From Sipunculus nudus (Eukaryota > Annelida > Sipuncula > Golfingiida > Sipunculidae), in the NCBI GenBank assembly GCA_026874595.1, contig CM049314.1, positions 30,827,729 to 30,891,728 on the forward strand: DNA of 64,000 nt, read 5' to 3'. The position numbers and the translations under genes were made by a program. The notes below the pieces were generated by a model that saw only the letters and a list, made by a program, of their open reading frames with translations, ran no database searches and had not been told where the DNA came from. Positions 22,527 to 35,199 of the stretch are shown here, piece after piece (the stretch's first letter is position 1; each line of letters starts with the position of its first letter).

Positions 22527-23764
22527 TTAACCTTTTTTTAATTTGCTTGGCATTTGCTCGATTCGTTCACAAAGTTGACCGATGATTCTGCTGATACCAA
22601 AACAAATAACCAGTGACATCGTTGCAAGGTCTATGTTAACATCGACAAGTTTGTATTTTAGTAATGGTAGGTTGGAGAGGTGTTCTGATTTAATATATTT
22701 GTCCCTGTAATTGATGAAATGATTTATCCAGTAATCAAGCGTATCAGAAGGAGACACCAGTTTATTCTGTAATATGCTGGACACTTCCCTTGCTCGCAGG
22801 GAATTCGTATTCAATTCCTTTAGATGTAGCACTACCCCATATCCTTTCGACTCCGTAATGGCGCCATTGTGGTACTGGTCAAACACAAATGGCACTCCGA
22901 AGGTTGGAACTCCTAAATATGCAGCTTCGTTCATCGTGTTGGTTTCCCCTGGCGTACTCAAAGTTTGATCTCCCCGGTAGCCGGGGTAATACAATACAGT
23001 TTGAATACAGCCTGCCTGGTGGAACAGTGTTTGTTTTGACGACAAAGTGATATGGCGACTGTTCGACTGAGCCTAAAATAATTTGCATTAGGCCCTTAGG
23101 TAGTTCTACCCAACTTCCGAAAGAAATTACATTTATCCCTCTAGGAGCCTCATCAATTAAGTTTTCTATTTCCTTGGGCAATGCCTGTTCCAGATTAACG
23201 GTTAAGCTCCCAAGGTAAATAGCATTTGATGGCATAGGTCGAGGAAAATCAGTCACGTGATCACATCAGGAAGCAAGCTGCTGCTCAGTCTGCCAGTTGC
23301 GCTGCAGAATAAGCTGTTTTATCAGGTATATAGTTCACAGAAAGTTCAGCGTCATCAGTTGAAAAGCCTATGTCTTGCACTATAGGTGTCAGTGTATTTA
23401 TGATTCTTTGCGGAAACGACAATTTGTCGGTAAACCTTGTATAATGTGATGGTACTTAGGATTGCTCATGTGGCCATTTTGCGCGATCACATGATTCCGA
23501 TAATTGCGCGTACGGTAAAGAGAGTCTGTAAGGAAGTTACCATTGTCGCGTAGGTTAGAAGAGTAAAAGATGTATGATGCGATCGAACCGGTGCATAAGT
23601 TTCAGGCGCCATTTTTTTAACGTAATAACCTCGTTGAACAAGTTACCCGTCTTCATGAAATTAATCACATCACTCTTGAACGCACCTGGGACCAATAACA
23701 CGATATAGGCATCTGACACGAAAGACAGACTAAACCATACTAGTATCAATATCGAGGACCACAT
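22527..23764 (-). pseudogene. Decayed UGT (UGT-B), minus strand
   Basis: Closest to UGT-C. Start at 23,764 with a signal peptide beginning MWSSILILVWFSLSF, then VPGAFKSDVINF. The position of the catalytic His is Asp (residue 32, codon at 23,669-23,671). After NLF the frame breaks, and about 220 bases of the N-terminal domain are missing between roughly 23,560 and 23,520. Later pieces include PRPMPSNAIYLGSLTV, INVISFGSW and SPYHFVVKTN (23,256-23,000). The signature region is damaged: the HGG block has been rewritten, but FGVPFVFDQYHNGAI survives. The C-terminal part runs to a membrane span and the tail KLKKG, again KxKxx. Frameshifts, stops and the deletion make it non-functional. Confidence 0.88.
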
Positions 23765-24249
23765 TATAAATCTGTGATCTTACATAGAGTTGCTGTTTTT
23801 CTTGCTCTAGATTTGTGGATTTAACCAACTCTCTTACTGTTAGTCTTTCATGAAGAATTAGCTGGTCTCTGTATGAATCTAGTTCTGTGTGTGACTTTTC
23901 CCCGGCGAACGTGTAAAGATATAACAAATACATTTGTTGGCATAAAGTCTGTTGGGGAAAAGGTTACAACCTGCCTAACCTAATAGCTAGTTCATTGTTT
24001 TCATGGCGTGAAAGCAAAGAGTGTTTTGTTTCAAATAAATTAAATATAATCAATTAACCAAAAAGGATAAAACACATTTTTAAGGGGTTTCATCAGTTTA
24101 CATATAATGTTATTTTTTCATTAAACGATTAATAAAAAGAACAATCCCTATTTAAAGACAAAAAAATAGGTACCCGTGTAGACAGGAATATGTTCTTTTA
24201 GAAAAATGAACCTACATTTAGAAATAAAATGCACATGCCGTTTTGATAC
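23765..24249. other. UGT-B 5' flank
   Basis: The 30 bases before the start codon resemble those before UGT-C (ATCACA...TTATAATGTGG), so the duplication included upstream DNA. An open frame at 23,730-23,933 has no family resemblance. Confidence 0.5.
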
Positions 24250-24261
24250 GTGTATATATAT

Positions 24262-24326
<65 letters not shown>
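24250..24326. repeat. (TA)n microsatellite
   Basis: About 75 bases of TA with one CA break. Confidence 0.97.
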
Positions 24327-24329
<3 letters not shown>

Positions 24330-24425
24330 TGGAACGCCTGTATAACGGTCACCGTCGGGACTGGATGAAAGTGGTCTTAATACAGGAGTGGCCGTTGTAC
24401 AGGATTGACCAGGATAGAGGGTTAA
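24327..24425. mobile_element. Possible end of a pogo/Tigger-like MITE
   Basis: Directly after a TA, the sequence CAGTGGAACGCCTGTATAAC resembles the CAGTG[AG]AAC start of the elements at 58,835 and 59,553. I could not find the opposite end, so this is tentative. Confidence 0.3.
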
Positions 24426-25407
24426 AATGTAACACGAAACCAAGTTCAAATCTTTATTACATTCGGCAAAAGAAACGCATACACAGAGTATTAGTATAAT
24501 TAGTATTATCAATTAAAAATAAAATATTAACAAACACGTTAACCCGATTTATAACAATTACCAACAATATATACAAATATGTTTTGAACTTGAGTTCGGC
24601 CGACACCATAGATTTCTGCTATCTGTCGGCTGCTTTTCTTTTACTTTTCCTCATAAGATCTACCTTTTTTTGAGAGCAAGTTCATGTCTTTTCTTGGTCG
24701 CCATAATGGGCAAAGTGATTGGGACAGACTATGTGTAACATTTTATACATGTAACAATGCTTATTTTGCATTCGTAATTATTCATGTATGTGTAAATTGT
24801 GCGATGTTTGCCGCACTGTTTTCGTTTGATGTACGTGTTCACAAGGACATTAAAGAAGCTTAAAGATCCAAAGTTTGCCTACGTTTTTCTGATGACATAA
24901 TCTTCAGGACCGCAGGTTGTCATTCGTCAATTAAATGACAAACACCCTGATTAAGATCCGGCTCGCACGACTGATTCCCAAACATACACGCAGGTGGGAA
25001 CACATGCCTTACTATTGTGCATACTAATGAGGATGAGTGGGGTAGTACGACGCTGGCTACGTGTCAAACAACTCAGTCATGGTCGAGTGGTTACCTTTAT
25101 CCAAGCACTCATTAACAGACAGGAATATGTGAGAGTGGACACTTGTGTAATGATATTGAGGTCAGAACTTTTCTTTATCGACTAATATAGGATAACACCT
25201 TACCATCCGTCTCACTTTGCTTATTTTTTTAAGAACTGCCAAATACACTGTCGAGAAATTATTTGCAAACCCTATCCTCGCAGGGGATAAAAATATAATG
25301 TATAGCGTAGTATGCATTGCTAGTAACTAATCCATTTTGAGGTTTTCTATATAGTCTATGAATAGACCGAGGTTTGAACCTTGATGTAACAATGTTCTCC
25401 TGCTTGA

Positions 25408-25458
<51 letters not shown>

Positions 25459-26033
25459 CAAGAAGATGGGTTGTGCATTCCCTTTCTGTATATAGATAAA
25501 AAGCTTAGTCAAAATACTTTAAGCAAAATTTAAGGCCCACTCTGGCTAAAATCAATTATTGCACATCTATGGTCTAGATTATCAAAAAATACCTGAGTAA
25601 GGCTTATCACACAATAAACCATAACATACACAACACCGAAAACAGGTGAGAAGATTAAAGTCATCGACCTGAGTAGTTTTACCTACTCATTGTTTTTGTT
25701 TTGCCAATAAACTACTCATCTGAGAGGCTTACACTACTCAATATGATGAGTTTAGCAGAACTATGTTCAAAGACTCATCATGATCTACATGAACAGAAGC
25801 GGAGTGGGAGTGTCACAGTTTCCAGTTTGTAACTTGATTTGATCGTTGGCGCCAAAATTCAAATATCCTTTAGAGGGCTCTTGACGATGGGTGGCTGTGT
25901 GTGTGAACAGACGTGTACCATTAAATACAGTAAGTTTGTTTAGAATTTATCACGTATTATCATTTAAATATTAATATCTTATCCTGTTTTGATACTCTGT
26001 AAGTTTGCTGAGTTTATTTTTATCTAAAAGAGT
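24426..26033. other. Intergenic, no gene seen
   Basis: Holds a (TA)n tract at 25,411-25,455 and, at 25,665-25,765, several ACTACTCA / TGAGTAG phrases in both orientations, perhaps an old short repeat. Open frames are short and without motifs. Confidence 0.55.
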
Positions 26034-26165
26034 GAAGAATCTTCCGTTAATGAATTAATAACCTACATGACAACCTAAAAACCTAATTTACTGTCATATG
26101 AAGAATCTTCCGTTAATGAATTAATAACCTACATAACAACCTAAAAACCAAATTTACTGTCACAT
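26034..26165. repeat. Tandem duplication, 2 x 66 bp
   Basis: Two near-identical units starting GAAGAATCTTCCGTTAATG and ending AATTTACTGTCA.ATG, with about four differences. Confidence 0.95.
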
Positions 26166-26491
26166 GTACCGTGCGTGAATAGCGTCCCCTTGCCAATAAG
26201 GAACTTGATTTTCCTTTGTATTATTTGTGTTAGTTGCTGGCACCTTCATATGTTCCAGTTCTTGTACCTCTCTGATTACACATCAGTTAGACCTTTCCAT
26301 TTACTGTGATATGTCTTATTTGTACAGAGTATGGTGAACCAGCACTGCTCATATAACATAATCAATTGATAACTGCAACCGGCAGTATCAAGCCAGAGGT
26401 CAAATACTTAACCCCTGAAACTGCAAGCGAGCTGATGTAAGCAGTTAGTCTATGGTGTATGTGTGGGAGTGTGAGGTAAATATATGTTTAG

Positions 26492-26495
26492 TGAT

Positions 26496-26537
<42 letters not shown>

Positions 26538-26545
26538 ATATATAT

Positions 26546-26592
<47 letters not shown>
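26492..26592. repeat. Compound microsatellite (TA)n-(GA)n
   Basis: TA units with two phase breaks followed by about 43 bases of GA, the same TA-then-GA order as at 9,958. Confidence 0.97.
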
Positions 26593-26594
<2 letters not shown>

Positions 26595-29500
26595 GCAAAT
26601 GCTTCAACAAAAACGACGGTGCTGAACAGAAGCAGTATCAACAGATCCGTGCGTATCATCTCTCTCGATGAGAGATTATAACAGCTGGATTTAATTATGC
26701 TATTCTGATCTGCACATATTTAGTATAATTTCAGTATAATTTATTCAGAGTTAATTGTCAGTATTCTGGATGCGCCAAGTGCCTGGTTATTACTTTGCCC
26801 ACAAGACCTAAAACTAGAATACTTATTTTATGCTCGAGAAAAAATCAGCTAGTTTATCTAATGTTAAGCAATGCTGGCTGTTGTAGCACAACCTGACTAC
26901 GTTTAATGAAGCTGCAAAGGATCGTACCAATTTGTGAGTCTTTCAAGTCCATTTCTGTGGTTGCCTTTTTGTTTGCGAGGGTTTTAAATTCCCGATATTC
27001 GCGAATGGAGCATTATCGCCAAAATACAATCATTCTGAAAAAGAGGATCCGTCGTCGATTGCAAAGTTGAGAAGTATAAGTGACATCATAAAAACAGATC
27101 GTGAATATTCTAGCTAAGATTTATAATTTAAATGACATCAGATCTTTCCATTTGATCTTATATTATTAACGAACAATATATTTTTGGCCAAAAGAGTAAG
27201 TGCACATAATATTTGATATAATTAATTTACATAATAATCGTTATACTCTGTATAGGTTTTTTTATTGTGATATCGCGAAAATGGAACAGTCACGAAATAA
27301 TTGAAAATTGAAAAATCATTAAATTTAACGGCGGGAATATGAAACCAACCAATGTATTTCACTGCATCCAGAAAGAGCTGATCATTATACTACCATTTTG
27401 TCACTGTTTAGTTTTAAAAATGAAGTCTTTATCAACGACGATGTAATAAGCTTACTATTATTTTCTTTATTGATTTCACTGATATTCCCTATTATTGTAA
27501 TCAAAATAAATCATACCCCAAACAAACAAAAAAAAAAATAGTTGATGCCACCAATTATTTCAACGCACACTGTTCATTCTGCCTCCGAAGATATTATGTA
27601 TATACTCTTTCTATGAGGATCCCAGGACTCAAGGTGACTCCATAAATATTGATACCAATTTTTGCATAATCATACGGAGGAAAATTTCACAAGGGGATTG
27701 ATGGATTTGCCGGGAAAATGTTCTAAATTTCCTTGATTTTTCATCGGTCCACTGTTCAATGAATCATATAAAGTGACACATGTTCAGACTGACATAGTTG
27801 ATTAACGTAAGAGAAGGGATCAATAAAAAATATGAAACGAAACTGTTTGGTGATTTTTCTTTTTTAAACAACATGCCCCCTCAGACTTAAAAGTAAAAAG
27901 GACACCATTTGAAAGAACATACAAGACCTATTTACATGTAATTTTTTTTTTCAATTGTACAAATAATATGCATAAATATCGCAATACAGAAAAGGAAAAT
28001 TATTAGTTTGTGTTTATAGCGGTCCGTGATCTGCTATTGTTTCCTATGAATGGGTAATTTGTTAAACTGAATGTTTCCTGCTCGTGATTACACTCTGAAC
28101 ATACAGGGCTCGGCCGGCTCAGCGTGGTACAGCTACATCAACATGTTTCATGTAACATCTCTCAAAAAGAGGGCCCTCCGTATGTAAAGGCAGCCTCTGA
28201 CTAGTTTACTGGCCTAGGTATTGTGGGATGCAGGCCTGGTGCAGCTCGTCTTGCTGCTCACGAGGATGGCTAGGACAGGCCATGCACGCAGCATGGGTAT
28301 ACTTAAATTCACTGGCTCGTCGTCGATATACATAGATCCTCCTTAATGTACGGCGGAGACATCGTTTTATCAAGTTGATATCAACAAAATGTTTCTGCAC
28401 ATGTCAGTAAATTCAGTAACCATGAAGTAAATATTCTAAATGTTAGTTCATAGCAATGAACTCATTGATGCCGTACTTGGATAGAGAAATTTATAACTGG
28501 GATCCCCCGACCTTTGTTATAGTGAAGACGGACTATCTAGGATGTCAACAAGTTCAAACCAGCTCACCTTACGTATATCAATAGATCATTTCATGTGATT
28601 TGTCGGAAATACATATTTGATCTTCTTGTTTTTGATTTTGGTCAAACCAAACCAAATAACATTCCTGTAAATGTGTTCTTTGTTACCGCCATCGTTTAGA
28701 ATACCACCTGATTCACTGATGACTATATTAAAGTAAGGTGATGCGTCCCTATTTTCATCTTGTACACATGTAACTGGCCTTAATGAGGCCTTGGTGAGGC
28801 ATTGTCTCAAAATTAATATGTAAACAGACCTGAAAATAAGGCAAAGATCACTGTTTTTCTTTGGTTAAAATACACGCAGTCCCGGTACAAGCGATAGGCT
28901 CAATGACTCAAATGACAAATATATCGGTCGCTTTATCTGAAATTCTTTTGGTTAAGAAATAGAGTGTCTACTCTGACATCAAAGAGAGTCTCCGGACTTT
29001 CTCATTTGAATTATTGTGAGAATAGACTGAGGTTTAAATAACATTTCTGATCTGAACAAACAACAAGCAGAATTCAACATTTTTTATCTTTGTATAATTG
29101 ACAACAATATATCAACAAAATTCAATCGATTCGCCCAAAATGTGATACAGACTGGTACAAATTCATATGTTCTCGTTTTCAGATTAGCCAAAACTTTGCA
29201 AATTTTGCGTCTGCAAGTGATTGACTGTTTAAAACGCCAACGGTAACTTGATAGGTTGCTCATTACTGCTTCGCTCATGATAATCCATTGATTGAATATT
29301 TGATTAAGGTCACAAAGAATTCATGGTTAGGTCAATCGTCCGTCTACTAGGAACATTCTTAATAAAACTGAAGGTATTGAATGTGCACAATGCCAGGCCC
29401 CAGTAACACGGCCTGACCTTGTTAACTTCCTTACAAATGGTGGCCCGATTACATATGAATGGCACGATTTCCCTATGCGATATATTTTATACTTTAAATT

Positions 29501-29877
29501 AAAAATATTCTCTGACGATCTATATATTCAAGGCGTTTACAGGACTATAAGCTTTATAGTCCTACAAACTCCTTGATATATTCAAAAATTTAATGGACAG
29601 TTTGGTGTTTTCCCAAACCTGCACAGTATTCCATCAGCATCCGTTTAAAAGTTGTCAACAGACCATCCAACTGACCAACCAACCAAGGAGAGAATATAAT
29701 ATCTTGCTGTTGGGGGTTTATTGACTGAACAATTTTTGAGATACTATGTGCTGGTTAAATAAATAAGGTCATTATGGCAAACGATGGGTTGAATGCTTAT
29801 ATAAATCAGGATCTCGAAACGTTTAATGATAATTTCCACTGAATTATCATTTTAATTGTCTATGCAAAGTTTTACAA

Positions 29878-29937
<60 letters not shown>

Positions 29938-32088
29938 CTTGTGTTGGAAATTTGTGCTAACGAAGGCACATGCAGTATAGTTTGCCAGTTGATGGTTTTA
30001 ACGGCCTTGTCATATTTAGAAGTTGTTATGCATACTGATTTCAGTTCAATAGGATAAAGCTAAGATTCCGTATTTATATATGTACGGAAAGCGGCATGCG
30101 GAATGCATATTTAGAATGTACCAGCACGGCAGCATGCATTTTTTTCTGTGTTGTTCCTGGAAACCATGCGGAACCGGCAAAAATAACTACATATAGCCAT
30201 TCGTTTGGCCGGATATTTATTCCGCATGCCGACACTGCGCATAAGGAAACTTACCTGTTTTTTAGTCAAAACCGATTGCATCTGCATTCCACATTCCGTA
30301 AATATTTATAGCTAGTTTTACTCATTATTGAGACACTCCCAAAAAAAGAATGTTTGTATACAGCTTGCAGTCTACTGAGATTCACGTTGACCATGAGGTA
30401 ATTATTGTTTAGCTATGTCGGAATGATGTTTTATTCGGCCGTTGCATGTATACCAGCCAACAAGTTAACTTGCCATATCGTTTTAAAAAAGAAAATCAAA
30501 TTGTTCATGGTTCTGACCACAGAAATAGGTATATAACTTCGAAAGTGACCTTTTTAGTCAAGGCATTGATAATTAGGCCTATTCTGTTGATGCAGATATT
30601 TTCGTCATTTAGCCTACAAGAATGCTGCCACATGATATAGACGTAATCAATCATTAGCTTTTATAGTAACAATTCTAACAGTAGCAACCATATGCAAAAA
30701 AGTTTCGTTTTTACTCAGCATATTGGTAAATCTTTTTACCTCGCAACATTTACCTTATGAATCTGTGGCCAAGAGGAAGCATCAAGATATTAGTATATAT
30801 TGTACATATACATATTATTTAAAATTTATGTATTTAGTATTTATTACGAAAATAGTTAGTTACAAATTAACACCTGAATCCATGCTACAGCAATCGTCAG
30901 ATTATATTATGGCGAATAAAAACACACCGAGATCTGATTATATACACTCGTTTATGGTGAAGACAGATATGACAATAAAAGAAGCTGCGGATGGATGTTG
31001 AGGTGCAAAACAAATTTTATGATGAGGGTTAAATAAAAAAACACACAGGCAGCGTTTCATATTTTTAATCCATAAGCAACGCATTAAAAGCAACATTGGT
31101 CCCCTTCTTATTTACTTAATATCCGTCTTCTCATGGTCCATTTGTTTGGCAATATAAAGTTAGTAAAGGTACAAAATAACCATCTTAATCTATTAATAGG
31201 GTATTCCAGTGTATTGTTTTGATTTATGTAGCATACTTCCATTTTAGGACATGTTAAACCATAATATATTACTGACATAAATTATGTGACCACAAAACAC
31301 CTCTCTGTATAGTAGAAAATCATGTCCAACATACAAATAAATTTTCATGATTTTCTTCACTTTGTTTCTTTGCGAATTCATTTTACATGTGATGTCTGAA
31401 CCATAGTTTCTGTGAGAGCTGTGTTATTGTACCGGACGACGGCTAGTGTTTAGGAGATTAAAAAAAAATGCCGGTGTCCTCAGCCTGGCTTTATACATTT
31501 GTACACAAAATAATCAAACCACTTTAAACCCAGACCTATTAAGTCTGACCTGTTAATTTGTTAGAATTTGAGTTTTGTTCCATGACCTTTTAACCACGTT
31601 ACCAGGTGTGACCATATAATCACTTAATCGCATAACCACAAAAAAACTCATTTGTCCGTGTCCTCAATTTTTAATTTTTATTTTTTTTTGTATTAGCCTG
31701 AAATGCTGGAAGTTACAGCCCAAATATTCACGGGATAAATTGCACAGACAATCCGATATTTAAAACAAATATGCTCCAAAGCACAGGAAAGGAAAATCCA
31801 GCTATTGTTGAATAACGAGGTCTTTGCTACAGTCCTTTATTTTCAACTAAAGTCACTGAGCCTTTGGCAAACACGTGCCATTTGTGAAAAGCTCATATGT
31901 GAACCGTTTTTTTATGCAAATGTAACAAATACCAGGCAGGATGCGAGAGCATCAGCCACTGGTGGATCACAGGTGCGCGAAGACGGAGTAAGCTGCGAGT
32001 AAGCATTACGTAACCATTTGGTGTGGGCTGTCACTCGGTCAGTTATGACCAGCCGGTAACCGCCCCAGGAGTTAGGCGGCTACCGCCG
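26593..32088. other. Gene-free stretch, no gene supported
   Basis: About 5.5 kb of AT-rich DNA. Visible structure: a (TA)n tract at 29,880-29,934; a region at 30,067-30,310 with repeated and inverted GCATGCGGAA / TTCCGTA phrases; GC-richer patches near 28,200-28,340. The open frames (for example 28,206-28,400 minus, 30,723-31,001 plus) have no recognisable domain and no splice context that I can defend. Confidence 0.55.
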
Positions 32089-32430
32089 GGGTGGTATGCG
32101 CATCTGACGGCAGGGAGTAGCAGGGTAAATAAGGGGCCGCTGTCTTGCTGGGGCAGTTCGCTTCAATTCAGTTCAGTACACTTTAGTTCAGCTCGGCTCT
32201 TAAGATTTGGAGTATCGTTTGATATTTGGAATACCGTTTGATATAAGGATTACCTTTTGATAAAAGAATTAATGTTTAGATTACTTTTTTGGCACCTGGT
32301 GCAGGAAATACGTATATTAAATTTGGGGAAGCGGAGATTAGTATCGGCACCTCAGCCTCGCCTAACCTCGGCGGAGACTACGCCAGCAGCTTAGGGCGCC
32401 GGCAGGATTGTTGATCATTCAATGTAAGTG
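32089..32430 (+). promoter_or_regulatory. GC-rich promoter-like end of left arm
   Basis: A GC-rich block with a TATA-like GGTAAATAAGGGG followed about 50 bases on by repeated TTCAGTTCAGT phrases that resemble initiators, then TTTTTTGGCACCTGGTGCAGG, and a second GC-rich part (CCTCGGCGGAGACTACGCC). The order GC-rich promoter, initiator cluster and TGG-starting site looks like the start of an LTR element (LTR then primer site), but no gag or pol follows. The right-arm copy is at 60,618-60,962. Confidence 0.3.
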
Positions 32431-33324
32431 TTCTCCCCGTTTTAAACCTTTTATTTTATAAAATGATCAAAATGCTGAAGTTTATATACGCTATTAGCTC
32501 TGTATGATAATTGGTTTGCATGGCAACGCAATACTCGGGCCTTTTACGTCTTGTAATTATGGTCGTTATTGTAATAATTATTACAATTATGGTTGGTAAA
32601 GGTCAGTTTGTGGCGAACACTGTTGTTATGACGGTGACTATTGTAATGATTATTGCACAATTGTTTGCAGTTGCAATCACTATTATAATATTTTTATTTC
32701 ATTAGTGGTTTGTGTTAGAGGTGCGAATGATTTTTAAAATTTCACTCGAGATTCTAATAAAAACTTTTTATTCTCTGACAAAAATATTATTGACCGTCTA
32801 TACCCACAAAGACCGTAGTTTGTACTGTGGATGTTATTACACTGGTGACTTTTATTACAAAAGGGACCGCGTCGAGCAACCACTATTGTAATAACGGTAA
32901 CTGTTGGAATCAATAAAACTAGAGGCCCTTTGTCTCACTGCATCATAAGCAGTCCGTGTAAACTATTATGAAAGAATTTCAATATTTTCATATATTTGTG
33001 TTCAGCTGTATACTAATCTAGGGACTTGTATTATTCTGAATACGTAACAATCCATATTTACAATAATGACCGTTATTACAATGGTGGTTGCAACATAGCA
33101 CACAAAGGGTTCTCAACAGATACATTTGATATACAATAGTAAACAGGTAACCATACACTGAAAATGTGAATGAAAGTTTAACGATTAAAATCTGATTTAA
33201 CTGCATCTCACATTTTATTAATCCCCCATTTAAACCAACGGACAGCAGCAGATGGGGGCGTAGTCCCAAATGGGGCGTAATAACGCACCGTTTAGTAATC
33301 AATATATTTATATATAAATATATA
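32431..33324. other. Left-arm stretch with recurring GTTATTACAAT motif
   Basis: The motif GTTATTACAAT, its complement ATTGTAATAAC and close variants recur about eight times between 32,555 and 33,095 in both orientations, often beside GGTGGTTGC or CGGTNACTG. The cluster is kept in the right arm (59,980-60,500). The hydrophobic 64-residue frame at 32,511-32,705 arises from this repetition and I do not call it a gene. Confidence 0.5.
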
Positions 33325-33508
33325 AAGTGAAACGTCGTTGTGTGGAAGTCGAAGGGACCCTCAGAAAACTTCGAAACATCCTAGGTTAGACACAAGCGGG
33401 TCTTATTTGGTTTAAATTTAACTAGAGTTGTCAGGAATATCGAGCCCGTAACTTCGACATAAGCGGGGTATTCGACTTAAGCGAGTTCGACACAACGAGG
33501 ATTCACTC
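33325..33508. mobile_element. Pogo/Tigger-like MITE (left-arm copy)
   Basis: A ~183-bp element with ends AGTGAAACGTCGTTGTG and CACAACGAGGATTCACT, inner phrases TTCGACATAAGCGGGGTATTC and TTCGACTTAAGCG. It is the arm partner of 59,553-59,735 and is related to 58,835-59,014. No coding capacity. Confidence 0.75.
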
Positions 33509-34149
33509 TTTAACAAAGCGTTTTGTCACCCACTACATATGTTTCCTATATTTTTATAATTCAGCGTACTGTTAGAGCACAAATTATTTCATAAATGGAC
33601 TATTAATTATCTGCGGAGCATTTGTTGAGAAGGCTAACTGAATAGTGTTGATGAATAAATCTCAGGTATGGGAATTATTGACACCGAATGTGTTAAGTAA
33701 TATTGATGTTCAAGCTCATGGTGCCTTACCACTTAGGACAACAAAGTTTTCACTCGTGTGTTTAATTTCGTGAAATGACTCATAAACAACGTATGTGTAA
33801 TCTTTGATGAGAAGCAGTTCGAAGATCGTCAAGGCAATGTTTTCATACATATGGCTATTCTCATTGCTGGTTTAAAATGGAAAATAAAGCTTATACCGGA
33901 GGAACCGTTGATGTGAAAGTTGATCTCATTGGTTAAACCTCATCTGAAATGATGCGTGATAAGGTCTATGATAAGCTTTTACTGAGGGTCATAGATTACT
34001 ATAATTTTTGGCATGCTGCGCTCTGTCTCATGTTAATTTAACTGCATAGGAAAAGTAATTCTTTGATCAATCACTCGCAACTTAACTATCAGTAATGTTA
34101 AATGTTGTTGTTTTTAGTGCAATTATGGTAACACCTGTATTCTTTCCTA
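33509..34149. other. Left-arm non-coding stretch
   Basis: Matches 56,642-57,270 inverted. No gene seen. Confidence 0.5.
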
Positions 34150-34748
34150 ATATCTTAGGAAAGGCTACCTTGCAAACATTTGTGTAGATTTAAGTGACAT
34201 ATAAACCAAACAGTAACATTTTACCTTTTATCTTTGGTGACATTCAAACGTTTAGTCTTTAAATTACCATACTATTCCATTGTCTTATCTTACCGATATC
34301 AGGTACCTCTATTATTCAGATACTGCGCTTCTCTCTTAAATGAAACGGGTGTGCACTCTTTTATTTAAAGACTAAAGGAGGAATATGATTGTTAGAAAAT
34401 GTATATAGAAATATTTTATTTTCATCACGTTGAACATAAGGGTCGGGGCTAAACAAATATTTGATGAAACCATTTCATTCATCATTTTTCCAGTCTGAAT
34501 TAGCAAAATCATTAATATCATATTTAGTATGCACCAGACAACAACCCCGTCAAACCACCGTTTGGAGATATATATGTATTGTGTCCAATTTATCTCAATT
34601 TAAAGAGTATACCCTAGGCCACGCATTAAAAAAGGCTAATATTATGCTTTAAATCTTGCGACAAATGCTCATCATAAAATTCGTTTAAGATTTGATGTAT
34701 TACAAGTAACGAGTGTTGGTGATAACCGCTATTACCTATTATAAATGT
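34150..34748. repeat. Repeat X at 3' side of LINE copy 2
   Basis: About 600 bp, same strand as the copy at 5,870. It ends TATTATAAATG, directly joined to the T-run (34,748-34,757) that is the poly(A) end of the minus-strand LINE. Confidence 0.8.
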
Positions 34749-34905
34749 TTTTTTTTTATTATTTCACAAACACAAAAACAAAATTCCATATAACTTCCAC
34801 ATAACATAATACGTAAACAACAAAAAATCCTTATTTGTTATTATTATGTATTTGCATATATTCCTTTATACCCTTAAACCCACACGTATATGCATATACA
34901 CTCTC

Positions 34906-34973
<68 letters not shown>

Positions 34974-35199
34974 GTATATTGAACTACATGTGCCCACAAA
35001 TATTCATCTACATAGTGTTATATACTATACACACATTACATCCAAAACATTTTAAGCTGAATTTTTTTAAAATTACGCTTATTTTAATATTTTTTTTGTC
35101 TGCTATTAAAATTCCTAAATGCCAATATGTCCATCCTATCTCTATCATACATGATATGATTTCTGCACAAAGAGAAGATATACATCTTTCACACTAAAG

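Noticed and set aside
28206-28400. 64-residue frame in a GC-richer patch
   Set aside because: No motif or homologous copy, and splice sites not convincing.
30723-31001. 92-residue frame in the gene-free stretch
   Set aside because: AT-rich, no domain resemblance, no defendable splice sites.
32511-32705. Hydrophobic 64-residue frame present in both arms (also 60,352-60,546)
   Set aside because: The arms are recent copies, so conservation is expected. The frame is built from the GTAATAATTATTAC-type repeats and resembles no family.
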